From: Branchiostoma floridae
Lineage: Eukaryota > Chordata > Leptocardii > Amphioxiformes > Branchiostomatidae
Length of the DNA stretch: 64,000 nucleotides
Assembly (NCBI RefSeq): GCF_000003815.2
Contig: NC_049992.1
Location: forward strand, 2,807,445 to 2,871,444
Direction of reading: 5' to 3'
Part shown: piece by piece, positions 38,101 to 51,464 of the stretch
Position numbering within the stretch: position 1 is the first letter of the stretch
How the letters are laid out: each line of letters begins with the position of its first letter
The notes under the pieces: model-generated
Seen by the model: only the letters and a program-made list of their open reading frames with translations
The model's database searches: none
What the model was told of the DNA's origin: nothing
Position numbers and translations under genes: made by a program

Positions 38101-41100
38101 AACAATTGAAATATCCAAATGTATTACATACAGATCAGTCAATACGGATTCAGTCTATAAAGATCACAAAGGCTTATAGAATTCTCAAGGTGTCATTATC
38201 TGTTAAGGAGGCGGACTAAATATGGCATTGGGGAATTTTTGTACCGGTCCGTTCTGCACTTTACAGTTTTGAGCTTCTTAGAGTTCCTAGTGTTTCTGCC
38301 ATGAAGTTCCCCTGCTGTGGGTGGGAGGAGTTCAGGGCTGAGTTTGCCAGCAAACTTCAGGCATAGGTCCTCTCGTCGGTCTTTTAAGAACTTGTAGACT
38401 TGGATCATATCTCCCCGCTGTCGTCTGTACTGTAAAGATGGCAGTCGAAGTCGCTTACGTAGCTCGCTATATGGGAGGTCTCTCAAGTCCCTCACTAGCT
38501 TTGTTGCTCTTCTCTGTACTTTCTCAATCTTAATCTGGTCCAGAGTGAAGTGGGGCCCCCAAATGATGTTACCGTACTCCAGATGCGGCCTTACCATTGT
38601 CTTAAAAAGGGTAGGGACCGTCTGTGCGTCCAAGTTGTAAAATGTTCTGTAACAGTTGATGATACCCAGCATCTGGTTACCCTTGTTTGATGCCTTGGCC
38701 GCATGTGCATGGAAAGACAATTTGTTGTCCACCAGAACCCCCAGGTCCTTTTCTTCAGTTGTTTCCTCTGTGTTCTGTGCTCCTAGGACGTACGTAGTTC
38801 TAGGGTTGGAATTTCCTAGGTGTAGGACCTTGCATTTTCCGACATTGAAATGAAGTTGCCAGCTCTCAGACCATGCCCCTGCTGCTTCCAGGTCCTGCTG
38901 TAGGGACTCTCGACCACTGCTGTGTTTTACCCCGTTGTACAACTTGCTGTCGTCTGCGAAAATCTTTACCGCACTGGTTACTGACTCCGGCAGGTCGTTT
39001 ATGTAGATCACGAAGAGGGTTTGGATATGGGAATGCAGTCATCTATTATGTCATTGATTTTGGCACTGAATACCTCCCACGCTTTCTTTCTGTATAGCCA
39101 AGTCTTCCATTTCCTCTTGCCAGTCAATGTCCTCAAGTAGCTGTCCAGCCTTAGCATACTGGCCTTTGTTATAGTTCCTTCTCACTGATGGTTGAGTCTC
39201 AACTGATTCATCTACTTCAATGTGGAAACGCAGGCAGCAGTGATCTCCCTTACCCAAACCTGGCATGTACTGAATGTCACCAACTGTATACTGTTCTCTT
39301 GTGATGACCAGGTCCAGTATGGATGGTTCCTGGGTCGCTCTGTAGCGTGTAGGCTCTGATACATGCTGATAGAGGAAATTGTTGTCCAAGCAGTCGAGCA
39401 GAAGGTGGTNNNNNNNNNNNNNNNNNNNNNNNNNNNNNNNNNNNNNNNNNNNNNNNNNNNNNNNNNNNNNNNNNNNNNNNNNNNNNNNNNNNNNNNNNNN
39501 NNNNNNNNNNNNNNNNNNNNNNNNNNNNNNNNNNNNNNNNNNNNNNNNNNNNNNNNNNNNNNNNNNNNNNNNNNNNNNNNNNNNNNNNNNNNNNNNNNNN
39601 NNNNNNNNNNNNNNNNNNNNNNNNNNNNNNNNNNNNNNNNNNNNNNNNNNNNNNNNNNNNNNNNNNNNNNNNNNNNNNNNNNNNNNNNNNNNNNNNNNNN
39701 NNNNNNNNNNNNNNNNNNNNNNNNNNNNNNNNNNNNNNNNNNNNNNNNNNNNNNNNNNNNNNNNNNNNNNNNNNNNNNNNNNNNNNNNNNNNNNNNNNNN
39801 NNNNNNNNNNNNNNNNNNNNNNGGCTTCTGTAGACACACCCAACAGTGAGTTGCTCATTACCAGCAAGTGTGCAGTCTAAGAATAAGTATTATTGAAAGT
39901 TTGTTTCACTAAGGTCCAGTTCTCTGATAGTGATATTTAGTTCCTTCCTCACGAATATCACAATACCCCTCTTCCCACTTGCCCCCAGATCCTGGGATTC
40001 CGGGTCAAAGTTAGCATGTGCTTCATAGTCCTCCAACTGTATTGTACTCATGAACAAAGCTGATTTCTGAGCCTTTGGGATCACCTCTGTTATGATGGTG
40101 GGATGGTGGGTCATCAGATATAATAAACTTTAGCTCATCTCGTTTGTTTGGGAATTGATCTGCATTTGTGTAAAAGACAGACAAGTGTGAAGGAGACCTA
40201 TTACTAGCTATAGGGGGGGGGGGGGGACATTAGTACAAACTCTTTGAAATACGCATCCTAAAATATGGAGATGATCTATCTAAACACAGAAATCACAAAA
40301 ATTAGGCAATTGTAAAACTCTAACCCCCCTGTACATACCCCCTGAAGTTTGGATACCCCTCTCGCCATGTACTTGTGTGACGTTGCTAAGGTCTGCAAGC
40401 ACTGACTGCATTACTTCAGTTCTTTTTGCACATTTTGTGTAATTAAATGATACAGTACACTCCAAGATACCTTTCTATCATGTTTTGGCTTAATATTCTT
40501 GGTTGCCATGGCAACAGGGCAGTAAGTATTGGGGCAAATTTCCATTATTTGGCCAAAAACAGGGAAGTCACCATAGGACAGTAATTCGACAAGTGCTGAG
40601 GATAATAAAGAGTACCCAAATCAACTACAGAGTGTCTTCAGCTTCACAAGAATAGTGGTAAAATTTTCAGAAACTCGATGCCAAGGAATTGGGCAACTTC
40701 AAAAGGAAACGTTGTTACAAGGTTACAAAAACACAGTATTTTTGCCAAGCTTAAAACCAGTGTTTTTGTTTGTCGTGAAGTATGGACAGAAAAGCAACAA
40801 TTGACTGTTCTCTCTACTACTAAGCTCTCTTGCACATGTACATACTATATCCAAGACTCAAAATACTTTTCTGCATACCTGCACTGGTGCAGGTAACATG
40901 ATTGAAAATAGCCTGCACCAGACAAATTTTACCTGTACCACTCTGAATTTTGGAAGTATAGTTCATACTAAAATTTTTCAGGAACCATTGCTATTTTTTT
41001 CTACAGAGTATTACTTAATATAGATGGTAGTGGTAACATTCAATGCAGCTAGTAACAATCCACGTACACCTACATCATATGACATTTATGTATAAAACCT

Positions 41101-44100
41101 AGTATTTGGGACCAGTGCAGGTTAGGTGCAGACATCAGAAATACCTGCACAGCTCCAATTTTACCTGTACATTTTGTATATACCCAGTACATGGACCAGT
41201 GCAGGTTAGGTGCAGGTAGACATCAAAAATAACTGCACAGCTCCAATTTTACCTGCACTAACCTGTACGTTTTGTATATACCCATGACATAGACCAGTGC
41301 AGGTTAGGTGCATGTAGACACCAGAAATACCTACACAGCTCCAATTTTACCTGCACTAACCTGCAGAAGCAGGTAGCATTTCGAGCCCTGAACCTCTCAT
41401 TGTAAGCAAGATGCCTGCGGTACTGAATTTCAACAATGTCTTATTTGTACATCTATTTACAACAGAATCAAAAGAACCATAGTCAAATTTACACTCATTG
41501 ATAGTGTCAATGGCGTGTAACATTGTTCATGTACAATGTTCATGTTCTTTCGGACTCTCTTGAATCTGTTCAAAAGCGGTGTATGAGAATCATTGGACTT
41601 CCTGTTGACTCTATCCCAACACTAGCTAGTAGACGTGAGAGAGCTACACTGAGAACTCTAGAACATACCCTTCAGGATGAGTCTTCTCCTCTCTGGGCAT
41701 TCTTAACCAGATCCGCGGACACTCACTACGGTCTTCGTAGCAGAAGACCATATTGTGCAAAAATGATAAGCAAGACTAAAAGACATGCGTTATCCTTCAT
41801 TCCACGCGCATTAGATTTGTTGTATGCAAGTGGCCACTAGTGTCCGAAAGTGTATCCTAGAGACTACTAGTACAATGTTAGAGACTATTAGTACGTCTGT
41901 ATTAGCCTAGCTTCTTTTCAAACAATATCTTTGTGTCCTAAACTGTCGGAATACCATGTATGCAGATTTATGCAGAGATTCAATAGCCTAGTTTTATTCA
42001 CGATGTTTGTTCTAATTTATGTATGTGGAGATAACCCACAATTATTGTAATGTAACTCGCAATTCAGCTACCAAGCTGCAATGTTTTACAAATAAAATCA
42101 TTCATTCATTCATACAATTTTAGGTTGACCGCAGATGGAGTTTTTGTGGTTATGGGTAGTGGCAGGGCTGTGTTCTTGAGTTGGGCCAGCTTTAAACTTA
42201 CATATCAACTTCTGCTGCTGATGTGAAAGATCCATCTTGGGTTTTCAGGGTTTGCAAGTATTTGTCTCTCTTCCAATCAACAGCAATGTTTGCAATCTCT
42301 TTCTCATTGGGTCCTTGCTTCCTAAGCTCCTCTTCATTCTCTTCCAAGCTATCAGAATCTCTGGTATCCTGCCTCCTTTCCTGACTTCTCTACTGTACTG
42401 TCTAAACAATCCAGGGTCTCTTTTCTTTTTCAACTTCAGATTGGTAACTGTGGTTACCACTTAGACAATGGCAATACAGACTTGGCAAATTGGTAGAAAT
42501 GACTACAGACTATACTATGATATACCTGTAGCCCGTTTCGTCCAATTTTAAGTTTGGATCAGTCCATTTTTGCCATGGGGGTGATTTGGAATAGTCCATA
42601 TTTGCATGGGAAATACATTTGGAGTTTCAGATATCCACAATGATCTATCCTGAAGTTAAATATTCTGCCAAGGATGCCAAAGTACAATTTCTAAGGCATT
42701 AAGCTTGTTTGGTAGTATAGCGTTATACTAGTTTAGTACATTGTCAACTTAAAAACTTCAGGGGGTATGTACAGGGGAGTTAGCAATCAAATATTTACAA
42801 ATCGTGAACATTTTCAGGTTCAGATGGACTGTCTCCATATTTCTAGGGGCGTATTTCATCAAAAACTGCATTTTGGCAAAATAGTGCCCCCCCCCCCCCT
42901 ACTAGTATTACCCTGTTTTTCTTCATCTCTTGACTCTTCCTTGTCTAGTCACATGGTATTTTTGTTGTTAACTGTTGTCATCACCCTCGCCGTTCTCTCG
43001 TGTGTATTGTCCCCCATTGTGTTATCAGTGCTTTGACCATCACCATTAGTCAGTGGGGTTCTCTTTGTGTTGTACCCATCACACCTGTGTAGTTGACGTC
43101 TATCAGCATTGTTACCATTGGCATTTCCGGATTCCTCATGTGAAACATCTTTCTTTATATTCCCAGCATAGTGTCCATCTCTATTAGCTGGTAAGGTTCT
43201 TAATTTATCCTGAACTACTTGTCTGTGTGGTGGATTTTTGTCGGTGACAATTTCAGGGTCCCTTGAGTTGACAATCTTACCACCCCTGATTACTAGGTTA
43301 ACTTCGCCTCTATCCCTCCTCACCTTTAGTTCCCTCCTTAGGCTTCTGTTTCTCTCCCTCTCGACTGGTGTGAGGTCAGGTGATATGTACATGTTGCTGA
43401 AACGATCACTTTGTCTTAGTGCTTTGGCCGCTTTTAAGAGGTCATGCCTGCTGTCCAGGTCATGGAGTGTTGCCAATAATAGCCTGTCCCTATTATCAGC
43501 CTTCTTCCCAAGTCTTGTGGTCTTATTTACTGTAATGCCGATCCCCAATTCACTTGCCACCTCAGTAATAAACTTGATATCATGATCAGTCCCTTCTTTA
43601 GTACTTTTGTTAATCAGTTCAGGTACATGAGTAGCCGGTAGGGGCACCCCAGTATCACGTGTTCTTAGTACATTCCATTCCATCCTGTCTTATGCATTGC
43701 AATTAGTATAGCACATAAGAGTTTCTTTTGCACAACCAGTTTTTCTAACCTGCTGACGTTTCGATGTCGTCTGTCAGACATCTTCCTCGGAGCTGCTAAC
43801 TGGAGTTCTGCTTCTCGCAGCTATATGTAGCAGATGTAGGTGGCGCTTTTGCGGTAGAAGCAGAACTCCATTTAGAACTCCATTATGATCTACTAACCTG
43901 ATGAAATTATTTTCGGAATTATTATAACATTTTTTCCACATTACAGAAGAGTATTGCAAGTCTACCGGCGGCTTTTATTGTGATAGACTCGGGAAATGCA
44001 TTGGACATGATCTTGTATGTGATGGTATTCCTGACTGTGGATATAATTCCGCTGTAACCTTCATACGCCCTAGGGATGAAATCGGTTGTGGTAAAGAAAT

Positions 44101-47100
44101 TAATTGTTTTGTCTTCTCAAAATTATATTATGTTCACATTTATTTCACTTGTATAATGTAACAGTAAACCTGTGCTCTTTAGCAATGTACAGGCTTCCAA
44201 TGTGGCCTGCTTTAACTAGTCGAATATGCGTTATGCTAATTAAATCAATTTATCCTAGAGGTACAAGGGGTGATCAATTAGTTCTCGGCGTACCCCAGAA
44301 ATAAGACACACAACACAGGGGCATAATTATCTGGTATGGTGTCTTTTATCAGTATCCAACAAATTTCAAATTATTGCCGTCAGTACTTTCCAGTTGACAT
44401 TCGTTTGTAGGTAAAAAAATAGTAGGTAAGTGGCCAAAAAAACAATGGTGAACTGTGATCAAAGCTGTGAGGGTCGTGATCCTCATGCAGTGAAATCTAT
44501 GAAGACATTGTCAAAATGTTTGATGAGGATGTCCTGTCATATTACAACTAAAAAGAAGTGGTTATCTGACTTTCTGCAGAGCAAATTGACCAGCATACGT
44601 CATTTCGCAGCTCAACTGCACGTTTTTTTTATCCCCCATTTGACATTACCGGTTATCTTCTGCAAAGTACTGATCACTATGGCTTAAAGTTTGATAGAAA
44701 TTTACAAAAAGTCTTATAATTTATGATCAGGACCCAAAATTTGAGTTGTGCGTCTCATTTCTTATCGATCAACCTTCGTATAATCATTAAACTAATGGCT
44801 TACAATGGAGTGTTTAAACCTTCATGTTACGGCTATGTAACTTAAAGTTATCATGTTTCTGTAATTTCCATATATGATTTTAAAATCTGTTTATGACAGG
44901 TAGCTGTGTGGGACAGTGGAAATTCTTGAATTCAGTTCTCCACCCATGGATCCGTGCGATTGGCCTCAAAGAAGAAGATTTTGAAGATTATGCCTGCAGC
45001 ACAGGGGAGTGCACTTCAAGCTTCTCCTTCTGTAATGATTTTGATAATTGCGGTAACAGCTGGGAGGAGGAGCAAGGCTGTGGTAACTTTCCTTATTATC
45101 TGTTTGGAAAGCAATCCATAAGGTATCATCATATTGGATTATTATAATGAGTCAATTCATGCAAACTATCGTCTTCACTGGCTACAAAGAATTCAATCTT
45201 GTCTTGATGCGCTAATGCTACGTGTACATCATCTTCTGAAAATTTGGTGGTCACGTCATTCTTGAATTAGAAGAGGGGCTCCAAAAGACCCCGTCCAGGT
45301 ATGCCAAAAAAAGAACGGTCTGGTTAGGGTTAACCCTTATTCAAGACTGTGTGAAAGTAACACCTTTAATCTAAAGCTACATGGAAATGAGTTAAACATG
45401 ATTCTAGCTGCCTATCATTTTCAGAGGCAGTACTGTGCCCTACTGGCAGGTGTGAGGAAACCCACAAGTGCACCCTATTCGGTTCCGAATGTATTGGAAT
45501 ACCTATCTGCTTGGATGGTACAGGGGAAAAGAGCTGCTGTAGGTTATGGCTACGACATATACTTCATAGTAACTCAATCCATTTCCATTTCATAGTTGGC
45601 ACTAGGCCCCTAGATAGAGACATACATTCAAGCAATAATATGCACCAGGGACATTTTGTATTCTCTTAGAATTACACACATTCAACTGGAATCTTAGATA
45701 TCGTAAGAAAATAACAGAAAGGAGACATGTACAGTCTTCTAAGTGTTACAGGTCCCCATAGTCTGGCCATTTCCACATTTACGAATTTCTTTGCCTGACC
45801 TTTGTACACATTACGAGCACAGAAATGCACATATACATGTATGCACACATTCAAGCTAATGTTGATATAGGCATTTAAAGTTGACCTCATTGAATCCTGC
45901 ATTTTTTCATAACGCAGCGCAAACTATATGTGGGGATACGATACAAGACTCCTTATCATCTAAAGTAATCAGTGTGGCTCAAAACTGTGATGGCGAAGAA
46001 GACTGCAGGACAGGCACAGACGAACGTCCGAGGAGATGTGGTAAATAAAAGTGTTACACACAAACTAATGCTTATTGATTCTTAACCGAATGTACTGTAA
46101 CGACATAGAGTTAAAAGAAATAAAACTAAAACGTATTTTTGTTTGTTTACAGCTATGTACACAGACCGATTTCCGTGTATCCGGTCCAACCGGTTTTTTT
46201 CAAGAGACGACCTCTGTGACGGCAAACCGGATTGTGCGGATGCTTCAGACGAAGATGCCTGTATTGGTAAACCGATTTTTTGTATACCAAAATAATTGCT
46301 CCATAAAAGCAAACGGTAGCTAGAGTAGATTTGCCATTGGCTACAGTTTACAAGTACACGAAATTGTAAATCTGAGCTTTACTCATAATTTTATTACAAA
46401 ACATTGTAATCCATAAAAGTTTCTATAACGGAAATCATTTTTTCCGTAGGTCGGGGAGCCTGTTTGTTACCAATATCCTTACTTCAAGAGAGGTTTTCAA
46501 TCAAAGAAGGTACTGGTACCAACCAGGTAATCCACAGTAGCCAGGAGCTCACCCTGACGGATTGGGTAGTTGAGGGACCTGACGACTGGTTACAGATTAC
46601 ATTGGAAGAGCCCGTGCAGCTTACCGGAGTGGTTGTCACCGGTTTAAGGCGATCGCAGACAATCACATTCTCGTTGAAGTACGGGGTTTGGCCTGATTGT
46701 TTGGCAGCGTATAAGGAATTGGACGGACGGACGGTATATAAACATTAACTTCACTCTGGAAGTTTTAGACTTTGCCTTTTCACAACCTACTCAAAATTAC
46801 ACAAACTAGGAGTCTTTTGCTCTTATCTATTATTCTCTATCAGATTAAGAAAAATACTATGGATATGCACAGATATCTAAAATCCAGATGCAAAAATAGG
46901 TACAGTTTTAATCATAGATATAATCGCGCATATGTTTTGATGCCTTAGTTTAACTTCACCAGTCGTGCTGGTAAAGATGAGCATTACCTGGCCATAGCAG
47001 TGCCGGCCAGGGTGGTGAGGCTTACACCGGAATCACGGCTGGGCAGGACTACATGGGGGGTAGGACTACTGGGATGTCCCATGAAAGGTAAAATATGATT

Positions 47101-50100
47101 GGAAATGTACAATTTATCTACAGTAAAACTTGATGTTGTATGGCAGTTGTATAATCTGCTAACCTGTACACGTCAAGTACATGAAATATAAGGATCAAAT
47201 TTGTTTGCTGTGTAGGTAGACATATTACGCTTTCATTAATGTATGTTATGTAATTTACAACTATTGACAATATTAGAAATGGACAAGATATTTAGATGTA
47301 TTTGAAGTTTAAACATTTTCAGAGCAACGTGTTACTGCCTTGACGTGTCGTGTCTCCGTCCTTCGGCGTGTTTTAGTGTTCTCTCGGCTCTCAAACCCTC
47401 CGCAACAACCTGTACTTCAGGGAAACATCAACAACAACCTATATTCCCTATATTTATATCTTCCTTTTAAATCTTCTTAACCAAACATTTATATTAATTA
47501 TTTGTAGAGAATCATGTAAACTACACATCTTGTGGGAAAGGCTGGACGATGTTTGAAGAACGTTGCTACCAGAAGTTTCCCTCGCCGCTTGTCTGGTGGG
47601 CTGCGGAAAACTACTGCCAATCCCTGGGGGGTCATCTGGCGGCCGTCAACACGCCACAGGAAAACGGGTTCCTCCGAGACAACATTGGAAATGGGTGGAT
47701 AGGGATGAAGATAGGCGCTGTCTTGATCAAGAAAGAGAGAGAGGTATCTTCAATCAAGCTATTTTGCTCTCATCCCTTATGAAAAACAGAGCCTCATATC
47801 AAACTCAAATCATAGTAGTCTCTGGCTACTGCAAATGTTTTACAGTGCATCATTCGCAAGACCGTTTCATTGCATACGATATGATTATTACTTCATTTTC
47901 CCATAACGCAATTAGTCATGGGCCCGATAAATGTGAAGGTTAAGCTGGTAGCTCGGTGGACTGCGGCACGTTGGCGACCTCGCTGCGTTCTAGTTTGAAC
48001 TTGTGTTACCCATGTTATGGGAATATGTGATATTGACTAAAGGCAAAACACACGAAGCGTAATAAGATTTGTTCATCGATATAATTCGTTGAGCACTCTG
48101 TCAAATCGCTCGGCCGCAGTTTTAATGAGATATCCGATTTAGGTCAATGTTTCAGGCAAAGGGAAACATAATCTCACTCACTCACTTACGGCCCAAGACC
48201 GCAGTGGTCGTAGGGTCTCAACGACATCCTGTAGAGGTGATTTTTGCCCATCTCGTTCTGTCCTCTGCCTCTCTGATGATCTGTTCGGTACTCAGGCCAG
48301 TCCAGACCTTTATGTTGTCAAGCCTTATCTTAGATATTGCTCTGTTTATCTCCAGAAAATTGTCAACTTCACTTGGAGCGACGGAAGTCCTGCGGGTGAC
48401 GCTTTCAGGGAACAGGACATTTCCTTCGACGGTTTCCCGGAATACATTTTGCGGTTTAATGACCCCTTCTGTGCCTTCCTAGAAGACCACGGTACGTCTT
48501 GAATTCTTCGTGCCGCAGAATAGCTTAATAACATGTGAACAACTACAATATCAAAATTGTGGATATGATGATCACACTCTGCATGAATATCCTCATAGGC
48601 AAGTTGTATTATGAAACTTATGTTCTTGCCCTTTGCAGGTCCATGGAGCCTTCAGCCTTGCAGCCTGATTGAGAAGGAATTCATCTGTGAGAAAGGTGCG
48701 ATAATCGTTGACAAATGTCCCTGTGTACCCACTTGTAGACAGTTACAGTGTTTAGTTGACACAGCAGTATACGCAGGCTAACAAGGCAACCTAAGCAATA
48801 TTAGAGCGTTAAAAGTGGAAATAATCTGGATAAGGCAATCTGTATGAAATTGATATCTACTGTATTTATAAAAGTGATATATAGAGTCGATTCCGAGTCA
48901 CCGGGAGGGTTTTGAAATAATATTTGCAGTAAGTTTGAACTATTCTAAGTAAAAGAATATTTCAGCCACTGAAGTTCTAAATTGTTCAAACAATTGAAAA
49001 TGAAAATTCAAACATGTTTGAACCTATCTAGATATGTTGGAAACATTGGGAAAGTAATGGTACAAATATCTCTTTATTTAGAACAATTTAAAAACATGTA
49101 TGAGTTTTAGTCATTGTTGGAACATGTTCCAACAATTTGCGTCATTTTTTCCTCCATAACAACTTTTATTACCCCCATAAACCAAGCTGCTAAGCTGAGT
49201 CTTTTGTTTGGCTCTCGTATTTTTAGAATTTCTTTAGGGGATACTGGTGGCTCTTTTGTGAGAAAGTGTCAGACAGACACAATTTCCTATACTTGGCAGG
49301 GATGTGTGAATTGCCCTCTTCCCAGCCCACTGACCGAGTTTCATCGTTTTGTTTCAATGTTGGAACATGTGATCACAAATGATGAATCTATGTTGAAACA
49401 GAAATAATGTATTTGATGTTAGAAATGTTTCTAACATGTATGAACACTATAGAAAATATATTTAGAACATCACACAGATGTTATACATAGTTCTAAACAG
49501 TTACTTATCACAGAATATTATAAAGATTTCCAAAATGTTGGGACAAAACGCAAGAAATACCCTCTTGGTAATGTGGAATCAACTCTACTAATATACTATA
49601 TTCCCACATTTACATCATCATTTCATACTTTGAGCGGTTAAAAACGGCGCAGAAACAAGCTGAGTTAGGATTTCCTAAATATAGTAACCCATACAAATTA
49701 GACTCCACGGCGTCCTCGCCCCACTGCGACATCGAATATTTGCGAGCTCCTTGAATATTGGTATGGTATGGAATGAAATAGAGTTGCTTCATCTTTGAGT
49801 AGAAAAGTGCCCCCAAAATTGGCTTTGATAACTGAAGTTCTGCAAAACTAATTTGGACTAATATTGCTTAGTTTGCCTTTAATCGCTCGCGTAAGACACA
49901 GAGTGTACATAAAATGTTTACAAGATTGCATTTATTGGAAATATGTGCATTTATCGGACACTGGTGAGTTTTCGATGATATGTGTACTCTCGTTTCTCAC
50001 GATTTGCAGATCCGGCATCGTTCTTCGCCGATGGCTGTGAAACTACCGCAAACTACAACTATACCGAGTTAGAACATGTAGAGGAGGCTGCCAGGGACGA

Positions 50101-51424
50101 ACTAAGTGTACATATTCCGGACATGACAGGTATCCGTCACTTTCTTTGTAGCAATGTGTTGTAGTCTGCGATACGGTGGCATCCATAGCAACATTGCAGA
50201 CGCATGAATGGTTCAATAAGGTAGCAAATTACCTATCATTTTATTTTCATTGATAATTATCCGCTTCTCCATTGTCTTTGCTCCTTTTTCTTACCTCAGT
50301 AAACAAAGGCAATGTTTTCGTCGTGTCTGTGTGTTTGTGTTTCCACAAAATTAGGTTTTCGGGAGACGAATATCACGGTCAATTTTCGACCATTTCGCGA
50401 CTTTTCGTGCTTTCTTTTTCAGCGTGCGACGATTGCATGGCCAGGGAAACGTCCTGTGGGTATGTCCTTTGTGGCATACCCGACCAATATCGCTGTGGGC
50501 TGATCTACTCCCCCGGATACCCACACGCCTTCCCTTCTTCAGCCATCTGTCTGTGGACCATCGAAGGTCCTCCTGGAAGCTACGTCACGCTTTTGCTGCT
50601 GGACGTAGATTTGCCCTGCGCCAGCCGCGTGCTGCAGGTCAGGGACAGGTTCCTGACGGTAGGGTGGAACACGATCCACGGGCTGTGTCGCGGCGAGGGC
50701 GAACAGAAGCGTTATGTGTCGAGCTCCAATGAGATGCGTCTGGTCATGCTGGCGACGACTCACATTGCTGATTTTGGCGCTAGTCGCGGGTTTATAGCGA
50801 CGTACAACGTCAGTAAGTTCAGCCCTAGCCGAAAAGTGGAGGGCATTCCTGATGATGCAGGTAAAAATAACACCCAACTGAAAGAAAATAAATGGCTTGT
50901 CTTGCCTGGCACAACAATGTAAATAACTTTGTAATTTTTATTGCTATAGTATGACTGCTAATTTTCATTAACCCCATGTAACAAACTGCACATAATTCAG
51001 GGAGGCGCAAGCCATTCTCTGTGCGTGTACGTGTGCGTACTTTGTGGTCTGAATGAAACTAACAAAATGAATGAATGAACTATGAATACCTGATTTCTAT
51101 GGCACTTTGATAAGTAACAATTTCTTGCTTGAACTATAACATCATTTTCGCATTTCATGTCAAATTACCAAGGCTTCATCTGCCCATGCGGTTGGCGTTT
51201 GTTCCGACGAAACTGCTACCTGACATCTCGCCATCACGTACGGGTGAACTGGGAGGAGGCAGACGCCAAGTGCCGAGAGTTTGGCACCAACTTAACCAGC
51301 ATCGCTGACCGGGCAGAGATGGAGTTTCTCCACCTGCTGTTGGTCACCAACGTTGTCGTCAAACGCATCGTTGATCCAACGCTTTACATTGGTTTGACAT
51401 GTTATATCATTTTAATTAATGTGC

Positions 51425-51464
<40 letters not shown>

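Larger units (their letters stand above)
40198..42912. mobile_element. DNA element nested in CR1, about 150-bp inverted ends
   Basis: The left end (TACTAGCTATAGGGGGGGG near 40203, then CCTGTACATACCCCCTGAAG at 40328-40347) is mirrored on the right (CTTCAGGGGGTATGTACAGG at about 42757, C-run and TACTAGTA near 42899). There is no transposase. It contains the GTGCAGGTTAGGTGCA repeats and a LINE tail. Confidence 0.6.
37979..43900 (-). mobile_element. CR1 element (minus strand), split by a nested DNA element and a gap
   Basis: In minus-strand order: 5' leader (about 43900-43684), ORF1 (43683-42949), interruption by an inverted-repeat element (42912-40198), endonuclease pieces (40115-39823 and 39409-39051) with a gap between, RT second half (39011-38196), 3' UTR and (TTCA)n tail. 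The first half of the RT domain is deleted between 39051 and 39011. Confidence 0.75.

Noticed and set aside
42245..42460. Minus-strand 71-codon basic frame
   Set aside because: Rich in K and R with no recognisable domain; it lies in the nested DNA element and is probably chance.
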